Of a stretch of 64,000 nucleotides of DNA, positions 32,952 to 43,084 are shown one piece after another (the first letter of the stretch is position 1; every line of letters starts with the position of its first letter). Where the stretch lies: the NCBI GenBank assembly GCA_027604185.1, contig JADGKB010000022.1:62001-126000 (forward strand), in the 5' to 3' direction. Under the pieces are notes generated by a model, which had not been told where the DNA came from, searched no databases, and worked only from the letters and a program-made list of their open reading frames with translations. This stretch comes from Boothiomyces macroporosus (taxonomy: Eukaryota; Chytridiomycota; Chytridiomycetes; Rhizophydiales; Terramycetaceae). A program made the translations under genes and the position numbers.

Positions 32952-33344
32952 TGACGTGTCGAGTTTAGACTGTTAATCTAAATAGAACCTTCGATCCTTC
33001 CATCTGTATTCTTTTATTCATACCAGTTGGCACTCATTCTGGGTAAATTTCCTGGTAGCTTTCTCGGTGCAATTCACTTTTCTTGTCGTGACCAAGCACT
33101 AGCCTCAACAAGACATTGTCAATAGTAACTATGGATAACTAATAACTCATTAAATGATATCTCTCTCGGAAATTCGAGAATTTCAACCTTATAAATCAGT
33201 GCACCTCATTGACCTATTTTGCAGGTGGTGAATGGCAGCTGGATTTAAGTTGATTAATGGCTACCAATCTGTTTCCATGGCCGATGGAGCGATGGTGGGT
33301 CCAAAGATTTTCCAAAGCCAAAATTATTTTTCAATCATCAGAAA
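32952..33344. other. Intergenic region
   Basis: Divergent promoter region between prominin-like A and QCR10. A 40-codon ORF from about 33234 (MAAGFKLINGYQSV...) overlaps the QCR10 start in another frame. It could be an upstream ORF, but I see no other support for it. Confidence 0.35.
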
Positions 33345-33609
33345 ATGGTTTTAGCTCAAAAATGGTTAACCACTGCCCCATGGATTCGTTCCACCTTGTC
33401 AGTATCTCATCCACAAAAAATTAAAGCATCGTAACATATTAATTAACATCAGGATTCCATCGTATGCAGGATGGGGTGCAGCAGTAGGAATTTTAGCATT
33501 ATTTTTCGTAGAAGTCACACCGCTATTCCGAAGGGAAGTATTCGCCAAAATCCCAGTCGTAGGAGGGTTCTGGCAAAAGAAGCTCGAAGACAGAGCAAGA
33601 GCTGATTAA
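33345..33609 (+). CDS. Cytochrome bc1 complex subunit 10-like (QCR10)
   Basis: Exons 33345-33430 and 33453-33609; 80 residues; 22-nt intron. After a basic N-terminus the protein has SIPSYAGWGAAVGILALFFVEV, one membrane helix, then TPLFRREVFAKIPVVGGFW. The motif 'helix + P-x-x-R-x-x-x-x-x-K-I-P-x-x-G-x-[FY]-W' is that of the small QCR10/UQCR subunit of respiratory complex III. Too short for the ORF scan because of the intron. The call rests on motif similarity in a small protein, so moderate confidence. Confidence 0.72.
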
Positions 33610-33634
33610 ATAAATTCATTTAGTTTACTTTCAA

Positions 33635-35359
33635 ATGGACGATAATCAATGTTACTGCTTGGACTGTCCTTCCTTGTTTAGAATTTTTCTTTGCCTCGTT
33701 TCAAAAATGTATCCTCTTCGGAGAACGAATTCTTCACAATTCAAAAGAAAAAAATCAATCATTCCAGTGATATATCAAGAAAACAGCAAATCAGGAAGGA
33801 GTATGTGGTACGCTTTGCTTGCGGTAGTCTTTTTGGTTTTCCTTTCTATTGTATTTTGGTCGAAAAGCAGCATCGAAGATATCATTCCAGATTCATTTTC
33901 AGAGCACAACCTTTACTCTCTCAATATCCCGTCCATCAAAGATATCCCGCACGTTGCGACAGACAAGCGATATTGCATTGTCATTGATGCTGGCAGTTCT
34001 GGATCAAGGATTTATGTATATAGTTGGAATTCACCGTCCTTATCACAATCAAAGCAAGTAATTGATATCAACAAACCATCTGAAAATTCGTTTGAAAAAA
34101 AGATACGACCAGGAATTTCAAGCTTAGCGAGTGCTCCAGAGCAAGTTTCAGCATACTTGCAGCCACTGTTGGAATTTGCAGAAAAAACAGTGCCAGCTGA
34201 ACTCCATTCATCGACGCCTATATTTCTGTATGCCACTGCAGGGCTAAGGCTCTTGGACAAAGAATTGCGAGATTCATTGCTATCTAATGCCTGTCTCTAT
34301 ACCCTTCAGAACTTCAAATTTGCAGTAGATTCTTGCACAAACAACTTTAGGATGATATCTGGCGAGATGGAAGGAATGCTGGGTTGGATAGCTGTAAACT
34401 ACCTCCAGCACAAATTTCAAGATAAATCTATTGGGTTTATGGATATGGGTGGAGCATCTACACAGATTGCCTTTGAGCCAGTAACAAACTCACACAAGAA
34501 TGACTTGATTGATATATTTATTAGATATCAAGATGGAAGTCAAGCTATTCACAAAGTATTCGTTACAAGCTTTTTGGGATATGGAGTTAATCAAGCACGG
34601 ATGAAATATGTAAAGTCTTTGCTCGATAATGCCACAACGGAGTATAGAAACACAACTGACCCTTGCTTACCAGTAGGGCTACAAGTTAGAACCAAAGTCA
34701 ACATTACTGGATCTGGATCTTTTGAAAAATGCTACAGTGCTATTACCCCAATACTAGAAAAATCTCAGGAGTGCAGCAAAGACCCTTGTCCATTGAACGG
34801 TATACATGTTCCGTTGACAGATTTTCATATTGGAAAATTCTTTGGGATATCTGAATTTTGGTACACAACTTCAAACGGATTTGATCTGGGTGGTGTATAT
34901 AGGCCGGAAGCAGTGTTTGCTGCATTACAAAAACATTGCTCATATACTTGGGAGGAGCTTGAAAACAAGTTTTATGCCAAAGAGTTTAAAAACATTGACA
35001 ATCTATCGCGCTTGGAACTTCAGTGCTTCAAAGGTGTTTACATCCTGAACTTGCTTCATGAAGGTTTTGGGTTTCCCAAGAGCAGTCTCAAAGATGGACA
35101 AGACTTTGACCTGAAAACAGTAGACGAAATTTCTGGGTTTTCTGTTTCTTGGACTTTTGGAATGGCTTTCATTTACGCTTCATCCACTATCATGTTAGGA
35201 AGGACTTCTTACGCTTGGGAATATATCTATATAACTGGCCTCTTAGCAATACTTGCCTTTATGGTATACAAGTACTGGCATGGTAGAAAGCATGCTGTAG
35301 TCGATATGTCTAAATATCACACAACCAATCAATCTTCAATCCATATTGAAGTTGCTTAA
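33635..35359 (+). CDS. GDA1/CD39 apyrase (Golgi nucleoside diphosphatase, YND1-like)
   Basis: Single exon, 574 residues; Met at 33635, with an alternative Met 24 codons later (MYPLRRTNSS). Two membrane anchors, about 57-75 and 528-550, bracket a lumenal catalytic domain, as in YND1 and ENTPD4. Apyrase conserved regions are all visible: IDAGSSGSRIYVY (ACR1), YATAGLR (ACR2), MISGEMEGMLGWIAVNY (ACR3, catalytic Glu), FMDMGGASTQIAF (ACR4) and SWTFGMA (ACR5). The enzyme hydrolyses lumenal NDP/NTP so that nucleotide-sugar transport can run. Several Cys pairs fit lumenal disulfides. Confidence 0.93.
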   Translation: MDDNQCYCLDCPSLFRIFLCLVSKMYPLRRTNSSQFKRKKSIIPVIYQENSKSGRSMWYALLAVVFLVFLSIVFWSKSSIEDIIPDSFSEHNLYSLNIPSIKDIPHVATDKRYCIVIDAGSSGSRIYVYSWNSPSLSQSKQVIDINKPSENSFEKKIRPGISSLASAPEQVSAYLQPLLEFAEKTVPAELHSSTPIFLYATAGLRLLDKELRDSLLSNACLYTLQNFKFAVDSCTNNFRMISGEMEGMLGWIAVNYLQHKFQDKSIGFMDMGGASTQIAFEPVTNSHKNDLIDIFIRYQDGSQAIHKVFVTSFLGYGVNQARMKYVKSLLDNATTEYRNTTDPCLPVGLQVRTKVNITGSGSFEKCYSAITPILEKSQECSKDPCPLNGIHVPLTDFHIGKFFGISEFWYTTSNGFDLGGVYRPEAVFAALQKHCSYTWEELENKFYAKEFKNIDNLSRLELQCFKGVYILNLLHEGFGFPKSSLKDGQDFDLKTVDEISGFSVSWTFGMAFIYASSTIMLGRTSYAWEYIYITGLLAILAFMVYKYWHGRKHAVVDMSKYHTTNQSSIHIEVA

Positions 35360-35460
35360 AAAGTTATTACAAATATATATCTAATATGCTTTAATTTAAT
35401 GTTTCAATGTTTACACCAAACCCCACTCTTCCTAGCTGATTAAGAGCGGCAAACTAAACT

Positions 35461-36662
35461 ATGGTGCACTACAAACGTGCCATCGAATATCCTGCTGGTG
35501 GTACTGTGTAAAAATATGTCAGAAGAATTTCGCTTGCAGCTACAGTTGCAGAACGGCAGCAGGTTTGTCTTACTCGAACCTTTGAAATTTCTTTACAGAA
35601 AGATATTTCGATGGAAACCCACGGACAAGGAGAATTTAATGACACCAATGTTTTACAGTACAAAGATGGACTTGAACCAACTACCATTTCAGTTAAAGGA
35701 CAAGTTAAAAGCTACATTGGAGCAAAACAGTATATCGAAATTCCAACTCATGAATTCACTTTCAGCAATTATGAAGAATTCAAGAATTTGATTTGGGATC
35801 ACTTCAAAACGCACATTGAAAAGAAGGTGGTATTTGATCATGGAAGATTTCAAGATGATTATGAAGTGACCATAAATGATATGAATGATTTTATATGTAT
35901 TTCCATTGAAGGGTTATTTAGCTTAATACTAGCAAGAACAATAGAAAAATGCAATTCAACAGCGGAACAACAGCCAGACAATTTACTTTGTATAAATTGG
36001 TGAAGATGATCTCGAAGGCAGGAAACAACTCATTGATTGTAACTGTTTACAGATACTCCACCAATTTATCAACAGTTAAAATGGTTAATGACTATGAAAG
36101 TTGGAGAACTTGTAGATTAGAAGTTCCATTGGCAAATAGTGCAGATCGGCCAAGTATGGAAAGCACCGATAGAATGGTAAGAGAGCTTAAGAGCTACCAC
36201 ACTAACTTAAAAGGGCTGGAAATCTACTGGCTCCGGTGGGCATCATGCATTTTGAATCAGCCTAACCTTTCCAATAGCCAAAAGCACGAGATGGCCAAAA
36301 ATCCACCAGAGGATATCTCTGCGGATTTGGCGGTTCATTTTAGCCCTGTTATTCCTCACGATCGGTCGAAAGCAAGGTCCAGGCAAATTATGGATATAAG
36401 ACTAAGCAGTCTCAAACGAATACAAAAAGATATGGAATACCTTGAAAGATTTCAACAAAAGGAAATGCAAACTCTCCGAAATTACAAAAGGCAGTCTCTA
36501 ATGAGAATCAAAAAAGTTCAAGAGTATATTGATCTATCAATTGGGGCTCTTCTTGATGTTTATGAGGGTGATCTAGGAACACTTGATAATATACGTCTCC
36601 CAACTATGCAATCTCAAGAGTTTAATCATTCTAACTCAGAATTAGATTTTGATCCTCAATAA
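35461..36662 (+). CDS. Unknown protein, exon model partly uncertain
   Basis: Proposed exons 35461-35507, 35526-35912, 35933-36662; 387 residues. The second intron (20 nt, GTTATTTAGCTTAATACTAG) is well supported: it joins two long frames. The first (18 nt, 35508-35525) lacks a clear branch motif and is proposed only because it removes a stop between MVHYKRAIEYPAGGT and the downstream frame; translation might instead begin at the Met at 35611. No family recognised. The middle is mixed alpha/beta in composition. The C-terminal third has a basic helix (RLSSLKRIQKDMEYLERFQQ) likely to be coiled coil, and an acidic end. Confidence 0.55.
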
Positions 36663-39600
36663 AGAAATAATATTTTTACCCTTATTTCTATTAGTCTGTT
36701 GTAATACTATTATCTGATCGGAAGGTCTTAATTGTTAATTGTTTAAACTCATTTTTAAATTCATTTAGATTAGCAATTATAAACAATAAGGTAGGTCTTG
36801 GATGGCTAGAGCAGAGGAAGTACAAGCAAAACATTTACAATTCAATTGTCCTGTATAATATCTTAAGTATCCCAAATTTAAAATGCCATTTATCAAGGCA
36901 GGTTGGTTGGTTGTAAGTAAAACCCTATCCAAGTATCCATAATACTTGAATAGCCTATCGCTTTCATAACAATAAATTATCTCCACAGTCCTATTCTTCA
37001 TTCGTATTGGTGTAATCATTTCAATTTCATTGGAATTGCTGTATTTTGAGATGAGTTCAATATCAAAACCAGATTGTGAATTTCATGATTGCTCTTATTC
37101 TGAGTTACAGTGAATCATTGATCCATCCAATATCCTCTGAGTTTCTTCCTGGATATCATTGAATTTACTTTGAACTCCAAATTAATTTGACACTGAAATT
37201 AATCTCTGGCAGATGTTCCAACCCATTCATACCAATGTAAAAGCCTCTTATGGTTCATAAAACAGAGCAATAAAATGGGATCCTTGCTTCTGTAATCCCC
37301 TGTAACAATTTGCGGTATTCCCTAGACTTTTTCAAAGTTCTTGATGCGATCCGTGTAATAAAAACACACCTCGAGAAATAAAATCATATAGTAGCACCCA
37401 AAAATTGAGTTCAATTCGCAAGAATTCGAAAAATATCATCTTTTATTTGAATTGCTCTTTTTCGATCACTTTTCTTGTTTAACCATGTTTACAGAAAATA
37501 AATAGAACGGACTTGTATTGAAATTCTGAAGCTCTATTTTCTTTTGAATGCCTCTACTCCATCCACCAAAAGGCAATATGATTGGATTTCTAGAAATCTA
37601 CAAACCAGGTCCTCATCTGAGTTCAACATAAAGTTGACATCCATAATTTACTTCAAATAAGTGTTCAACTTAGTGGACGAGTTTGATTTTCTGACCGATT
37701 GCGCTTCCCTATTGACTTGAAAGCCTAATAGCTTAATGAAATAAACTGCATTAAGTTTCACCTCTTCCAATATACGTGAATCAAGTTGACTGAACAGTTC
37801 AATTATATATTATCGTTTTTGATTAATACCCTACATAATTCTTAAAATGCGCGTGGAAATCACTTGAAGTGTTGAAAAATAACCTTGAAAGTGAGTCCAC
37901 TTATTTTGCTCTTTTTTCTCACAGTATATTTAGATAAAACTACACTTATATTTTGGTATATCAAATTTGCTCTAATCATATTGATATTACGGCACATCAG
38001 ATTTAATGAACTGGGTATGTGCACCTTGCTGGGAAAAATTTATTTGTAGTGTTTGTTATTCATAACAAAGAGGCACATTTCTTCAATTATACTTGTATGC
38101 CTAGGTGGAATGATTTTTCAGCCGTTTAACGTTATTCTCCTTGCCATTTTCTAACTATTCTGAAGTACTATCCTTATACATGGAAAGATGTGTAGATTAC
38201 TTTTAAGTTATCTCACTGTTAATTGTACTAAAAATATCGTACACTGAACTGATTTTAATGACAATCATTATTTACGAAGAATTAGAACTTCGAATTAACT
38301 ATTTTGTATAAGCATTTCCACCAAATCAAATGTATTTCTTTTGAAATTCAAAGAAATGGATTTCAAGACATTGTGGAAAAATGACTAGAAAATCAGAATT
38401 CTACTAACAAAAATATAATTATCATTAAAGTAATTTACGAGTCATATTCTAGTTGTAAATTGTAATTTTGCATAATTTAGATTCCTTCAGAAATCTAAAA
38501 TTTTCTCCAATAGCTAATTCAAAAGTTCTTGCATATAATCATTTAAAGTTATTCCTCGAAGGATTATTATCTATATTGATTAGGGATAATAAGGGTACCA
38601 ACCAAATCTCTTGTTGAATGCATTGGCATATTTTCAATTTGAGTAATCCATGGTCAGTGCATTTAGAAGTATTGCCTTATTATAGTTAATACTAAAATCA
38701 ATCTATTTCCATCGTTACTAATAATGATTTTCCAATGATTAAGGTATCAAATCCCAAGCAAGAATATATCAATTATTAATTTATTATCACTGCAATAGAA
38801 GATATTCACACCTAGCTGATATGTGCTTTCTTTTTGAATTCTCTAAATGTAATAGCTCCATAAGAGTTAGAGCCATCCCCATGTAATATGTGGATTAATC
38901 TGCAATATGGTATTCCATATGACAAAATATCTACTTTAAAATGATTTTTCAATCGCCAATTTAGAGTGATCGATAGAGAACTTTTGTGATGTTGAATATG
39001 ATATATTTCCTCTCAAAGGTATAACGGTCAATTGAATAAAGATGTTCTACTGGTGTTGTGTCCAGAGGAGGATATCGTTGCTAGTATTTGAAAATCGCCA
39101 TATAGAAATATTCCCTTACAGTAAAATTGAATTTCAAATTTTTTAGATGAATTGCTGTCTGCAAAACTCAAAGTAAATTTAATAAGGTTGACGGGAAAGT
39201 TAGGCCATATTTCTTGTAGAGATTCTTGAAAATTGGACAGCAGTAATATTTTGGTCGTAAATAGTTTACAATTACAAATAGCAATCCCAAAAGGGAGTTT
39301 TTAAATTGAGTTCCTGTGGAATTCCATAATGAATACATAAAACTTTCCTGCTCTCATGAAATGAAATGGTATTTCCATCATTGAATGAATAGTTGACATC
39401 CAAATAAATGATCCATTCATTTTTTGGTGATAAAAATTCCTGCACTATTATAGAGTAGTAACTTTTAAAGTTTGGATAGTATGTTATAAGGTGTTTGAAT
39501 TGTTATGGTATACAGAACGGCTGAATATGTATTCCTTTTGGACTTCCGAATATAATTCTGGTGTAATTACCTCATAGGGAATTAGACTGTATATCTGCAC

Positions 39601-40059
39601 TACTTACTTGATTTCCATAAATATATAACAAGAAAATCTCTGACGGAAATCTAAGGCAATACTTGTTTTGTTCAGAGAATGATTTAGCTATAAATACTTA
39701 GATCACAACCATTCATCCTTTTACAAACTTTGTGAACTATTGCAGACGTTACTGGTAATCCAGCTCGAGTAAGGTGATTGAGATTAATTATATTTGTACT
39801 AAATTAAATTAAATAAATGACATTCAAGACACGTATGTATATTCTTCCAATCTCGCTCTAGGAGATGAATTCACTTATTACATTATAGAGTCAAGATTGA
39901 ATTAAATTCTTAATGTAGGAATTGAATTGGTGTGGGTTTGACCTATCAAATAGATTAACATTTGTATTAGGTGGGTAGGATTTCTTGTAGTTCACAAAAC
40001 AAGCCAAATTGAAAATTGTTCAAGTCTTTTATAATTGTCCGGCACACTTTAGATATAGA
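36663..40059 (-). pseudogene. AT-rich 3.4-kb region with broken, coding-like segments on the minus strand
   Basis: No frame exceeds about 100 codons, and base composition is clearly AT-richer than the flanking genes. On the minus strand I find protein-like stretches of 40-100 codons in changing frames with stops between them. One runs to the stop near 36777 (includes ESDRLFKYYGYLDRVLL). Another is near 38820-39000 (ILSYGIPYCRLIHILHGDGS), and others are at 39060-39240 (EIWPNFPVNLIKFTLSF) and 39290-39470. They do not join through the usual 20-nt introns. The simplest reading is a decayed gene, but a fast-evolving gene with odd introns or plain intergenic DNA is possible. No homology recognised. 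Confidence 0.3.
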
Positions 40060-40769
40060 CTACATTTGCGGGGAATACGTGGGAACTCTTTTCCTTATAA
40101 TATCAAGCGCATTAGGACCACAGTTTAGTTGAGTTTCAGTCAGTATTTCTTGAACCTAAGGTCAACAAATAGTATACAGCCTCTCGGATTTCTGTATCTT
40201 GGACCAGAATTCTAGATGCAATAGGAGGTAATAGAGAGCTCAAAAAGGGTTGCAATTCTTCTTTCAAAAGGAAAATTAAACCTTTCAAAATTTTAAGTGA
40301 GGTCAAGAATAATTTCTGGTATTAGTTGGAATTACTTTTTCCTTTTGGGCCAACCCACTTCTCAGAGCTGGAATGGCATTTGGCATAAGAGGAAGAATCT
40401 TTTCATATGCCCCAGGTGATTCAATAATATCCATCAGGCCGATTTCAACAATGAATCTGTAGGGATGTTGACTTTCCCGTAATCCATCACAAAACGTTAT
40501 GAACATGGGATTGAAATCCAAGGTCGACAAGTCTTGTGTCCAAACAAGTTTGTGTTTGACAGATCCATGTTGTAGTCGACACGGAATTTGCCCTTTCGAG
40601 TATATTGCAGAGAAAGATGTAAAGTGTTTCTTATTTCCTAAAGGGGCCACAATGGGAAACCCAAGCTTGCTTTTTGCTTCATTCGCGTTTGGCTGAGTTT
40701 TCTAATTGAGTTTAATCATACTTTTGAATGAATTGGAGCAACTCTTCCTGTAGGTGCTTTTGACATCAT
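40060..40769 (-). CDS. PACRGL: PACRG-like protein (PACRGL)
   Basis: Exons 40769-40722, 40701-40336, 40315-40178, 40155-40060; 215 residues; introns of 20, 20 and 22 nt. Strong match to PACRGL: FTSFSAIYSKGQIPCRLQHG, SVKHKLVW, FITFCDGLRESQHPYRF, ILPLMPNAIPALRSGL, then after intron 2 LFLTSLKILKGL and at the C-terminus DIIRKRVPTYSPQM. The family is an ARM/HEAT-like fold related to the axonemal inner-junction protein PACRG and is found mainly in ciliated species. Only one exon is visible as an ORF; all introns were needed to recover the conserved C-terminus. Supports a flagellated life stage. Confidence 0.9.
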
Positions 40770-40921
40770 CTTGCGCGAATAGTTAAACTTTTTTCAACTT
40801 GCGTTTCTTTGACTCTATAGTATCCATGCATAGCCCCATTGTATTCCTATCCATCGACAGATTAGTGCCTGCCCACAATCTTTAATGAAAGTTTAATTAA
40901 AAGAAAATATTTTTCGAATCA

Positions 40922-42368
40922 ATGACAATCAACCCAAAAGTAATTTGCTCAGCACCAGGAAAGGTCTTGATTTGCGGAGGATATCTAGTACTAGATCAAG
41001 CATATAATGGAATTGTTTGTGCCTTGGATTCCCGATTTCATGTAGAGCTTGAGGAGGTTCCAACTACCTTTGAAACAATAGATTTGGAGATAGTCTCACC
41101 GCAATTCACCGATGGATTATGGATCTATAAATTTGATTTGAAGAATGGCCACTTATCTACAACTGGAAACAATACATTTTTACAAACTGTTCTCAACCAT
41201 GCATTAAAGTATATTTCAGCAAAGCAGACACTCCGTCCATCAAATATAAAAATTACAGTGAATGCTGATAACGACTTTTACTCTCAACTGGAATATTTAA
41301 AGGATCGCAACCTTCCAGCTACACTAAACTCTTTGAAAGATATACCGAAATTCAATGCTGCGAATTGTAGCATCAGCAAAGTACATAAAACGGGTCTAGG
41401 TTCATCCGCAGCTTTAGTCGCTGCATTGGTATCAGCTTTGTTACTTCATTTTGGAATTGCGAGCGTCTCTGGCAACAAAATCAAAGAACAAAGCCTACAG
41501 ATTATTGAACAATTGGCACAATGTAACTATTTTTTAATCAGACTGCCACTGTCTAGCGCAAGGGAAAATTGGAAGCGGGTTCGACATTAGTTGTGCGGTG
41601 TATGGAAGCCAATTGTATACTCGATTCAATCCATCCTACATCAATATAGATAGGGACCTAACAAAAGACGAAATTATTCAAGCTATTGAGAAAAGGTAGT
41701 TGTTTGTATTTACCCAGGTGGGACACTAGTGTGTCTAACTTAAAACTTCCGCCTGGAATTGTTTTACAGTTGGGAGATGTTAATTGTGGAAGCAATACCC
41801 CGAAAATGGTGTCGAAAGTGCTAGAATGGCGTTCAAGTTACCCAGAGTATAGTAAAACACTTTGGGATGAAATTGCTGGGAATAATAGCAAAATTATCGT
41901 AGAGTTTTCCAAACTTGTAAAGTTGGAGCACGAACATGCAAATGAATATCATAATATAGTACAAAGGCTTTCATCCACCAAACCGCGCGAATGGGACGTT
42001 TCTACAGATGCATTGGGTATTACAACATCTCTAATCACCATTAGGGATACCTTTCTGGTAAACTATTATACTAACTAGACATTAAGAAAATTAATGAAAA
42101 AGATGGGGGAAATGGCCAATGTCCAGATTGAACCTGACCAGCAGACAGAACTGCTAGATAAATCCCTAGAAATAGAGGGTGTATTCGCTGGAGGGGTTCC
42201 TGGAGGTAAAAATTGCTAATTGAAGCTGGTGGGTATGATGCCATCTTTTGTCTCACTTTGGGGCAAACTTCAAGAACCAAATTACTAGACTACTGGCTCT
42301 CTCGTGGAAATGTCACTCCTTTATTGGCTTCACAGTCCGAAAACGGACTTGAATTCAAATTCAAATGA
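40922..42368 (+). CDS. ERG8: Phosphomevalonate kinase, ERG8 type
   Basis: Exons 40922-41522, 41542-41695, 41718-42057, 42079-42205, 42226-42368; 454 residues; introns of 19, 22, 21 and 20 nt. GHMP kinase motifs: [16 protein letters not shown] at the N-terminus, [19 protein letters not shown] (about 155-175), [17 protein letters not shown] just after intron 1, and [14 protein letters not shown] near the end, restored by intron 4. It phosphorylates mevalonate-5-phosphate in isoprenoid and sterol synthesis. The GHMP-type enzyme is used by fungi and plants; animals use an unrelated one. ERG6 lies in the same window, about 20 kb away. Confidence 0.93.
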
Positions 42369-42415
42369 AATTATACTTTTACTTTTATTACATTACTCTA
42401 GCATTGTTCTAAATT

Positions 42416-42913
42416 TTAAGCTTCCGCTGCTGGCGGGACATTTATCAAGCCAAGCGTATTCAGTTTGAGAGAGGAAGTGTCCCATTTAACTGAAGCTTCC
42501 AATAAGGTATCATGGGTTTCATTTTTCTTTCCAAAAGATAGCAGAGTTTTGGCAGCACCTGAGATTTCCAGGCTCTTGTCTTCTTCATACTCTTGAGGAT
42601 AAAGCAGCTGCTTCAATTGGTTCAATTCCTAATATTAAGCCAAATTGAACCATTTGTGCTTGGCGCTCTGCCAGTTGAAATGTCTGCGCTAAACTCTTCC
42701 ATCTTTCCTACTATTAATTTGAATTACTAGTTCAGGTATCAATTCCGCCAATTTTATTTTCAGCGATTTACATTCCTTTTCACAGGTCTCCAGTGCCATG
42801 GTTTTCTTGTTTCTCGATTTACGACCTGCACAAGTGAAACAAAATAATCTTCCTTTTACTGCAGGGTTTTTACATTCAACTAGATATCCCTTACACAATC
42901 TCCCACAAGACAT
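42416..42913 (-). CDS. Small Cys-rich protein with coiled coil, unknown
   Basis: Exons 42913-42728, 42707-42651, 42628-42416; 151 residues; introns of 20 and 22 nt. The first 35 residues hold a probable zinc-binding cluster (MSCGRLCKGYLVECKN, RLFCFTCAGRK: Cys at about 3, 7, 14, 25, 28). A charged helix follows and runs through both introns (KSLKIKLAELIPEL, QTFQLAERQAQM, LNQLKQLLY), with a loosely structured C-terminus. No family recognised. Lies 47 bp from the ERG8 stop (tail to tail) and just downstream of XPF on the same strand. Confidence 0.65.
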
Positions 42914-43084
42914 TTAAGTTTGACTTTTCAAGTCGCTGACACGCCTTTAATACGATGACGTCTTTCGATGATGAAAATGCCTTTGTTAAATTGTAGAATA
43001 CCAATCTCACACGAGTCAGTTCATGTACGACAGTCGATATTCTACTTGAACTCTCGCAATAAGCTTGTGTCAAAATTGTATCTT

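Noticed and set aside
36777..37019. 80-codon minus-strand ORF as a real gene
   Set aside because: The frame breaks upstream with several stops and no usual intron restores it; treated as part of the possible decayed region.
42891..43073. 60-codon frame upstream of the small Cys-rich gene
   Set aside because: It starts with TTG, overlaps the next gene's start in another frame, and no intron links it to XPF or to the Cys-rich protein.
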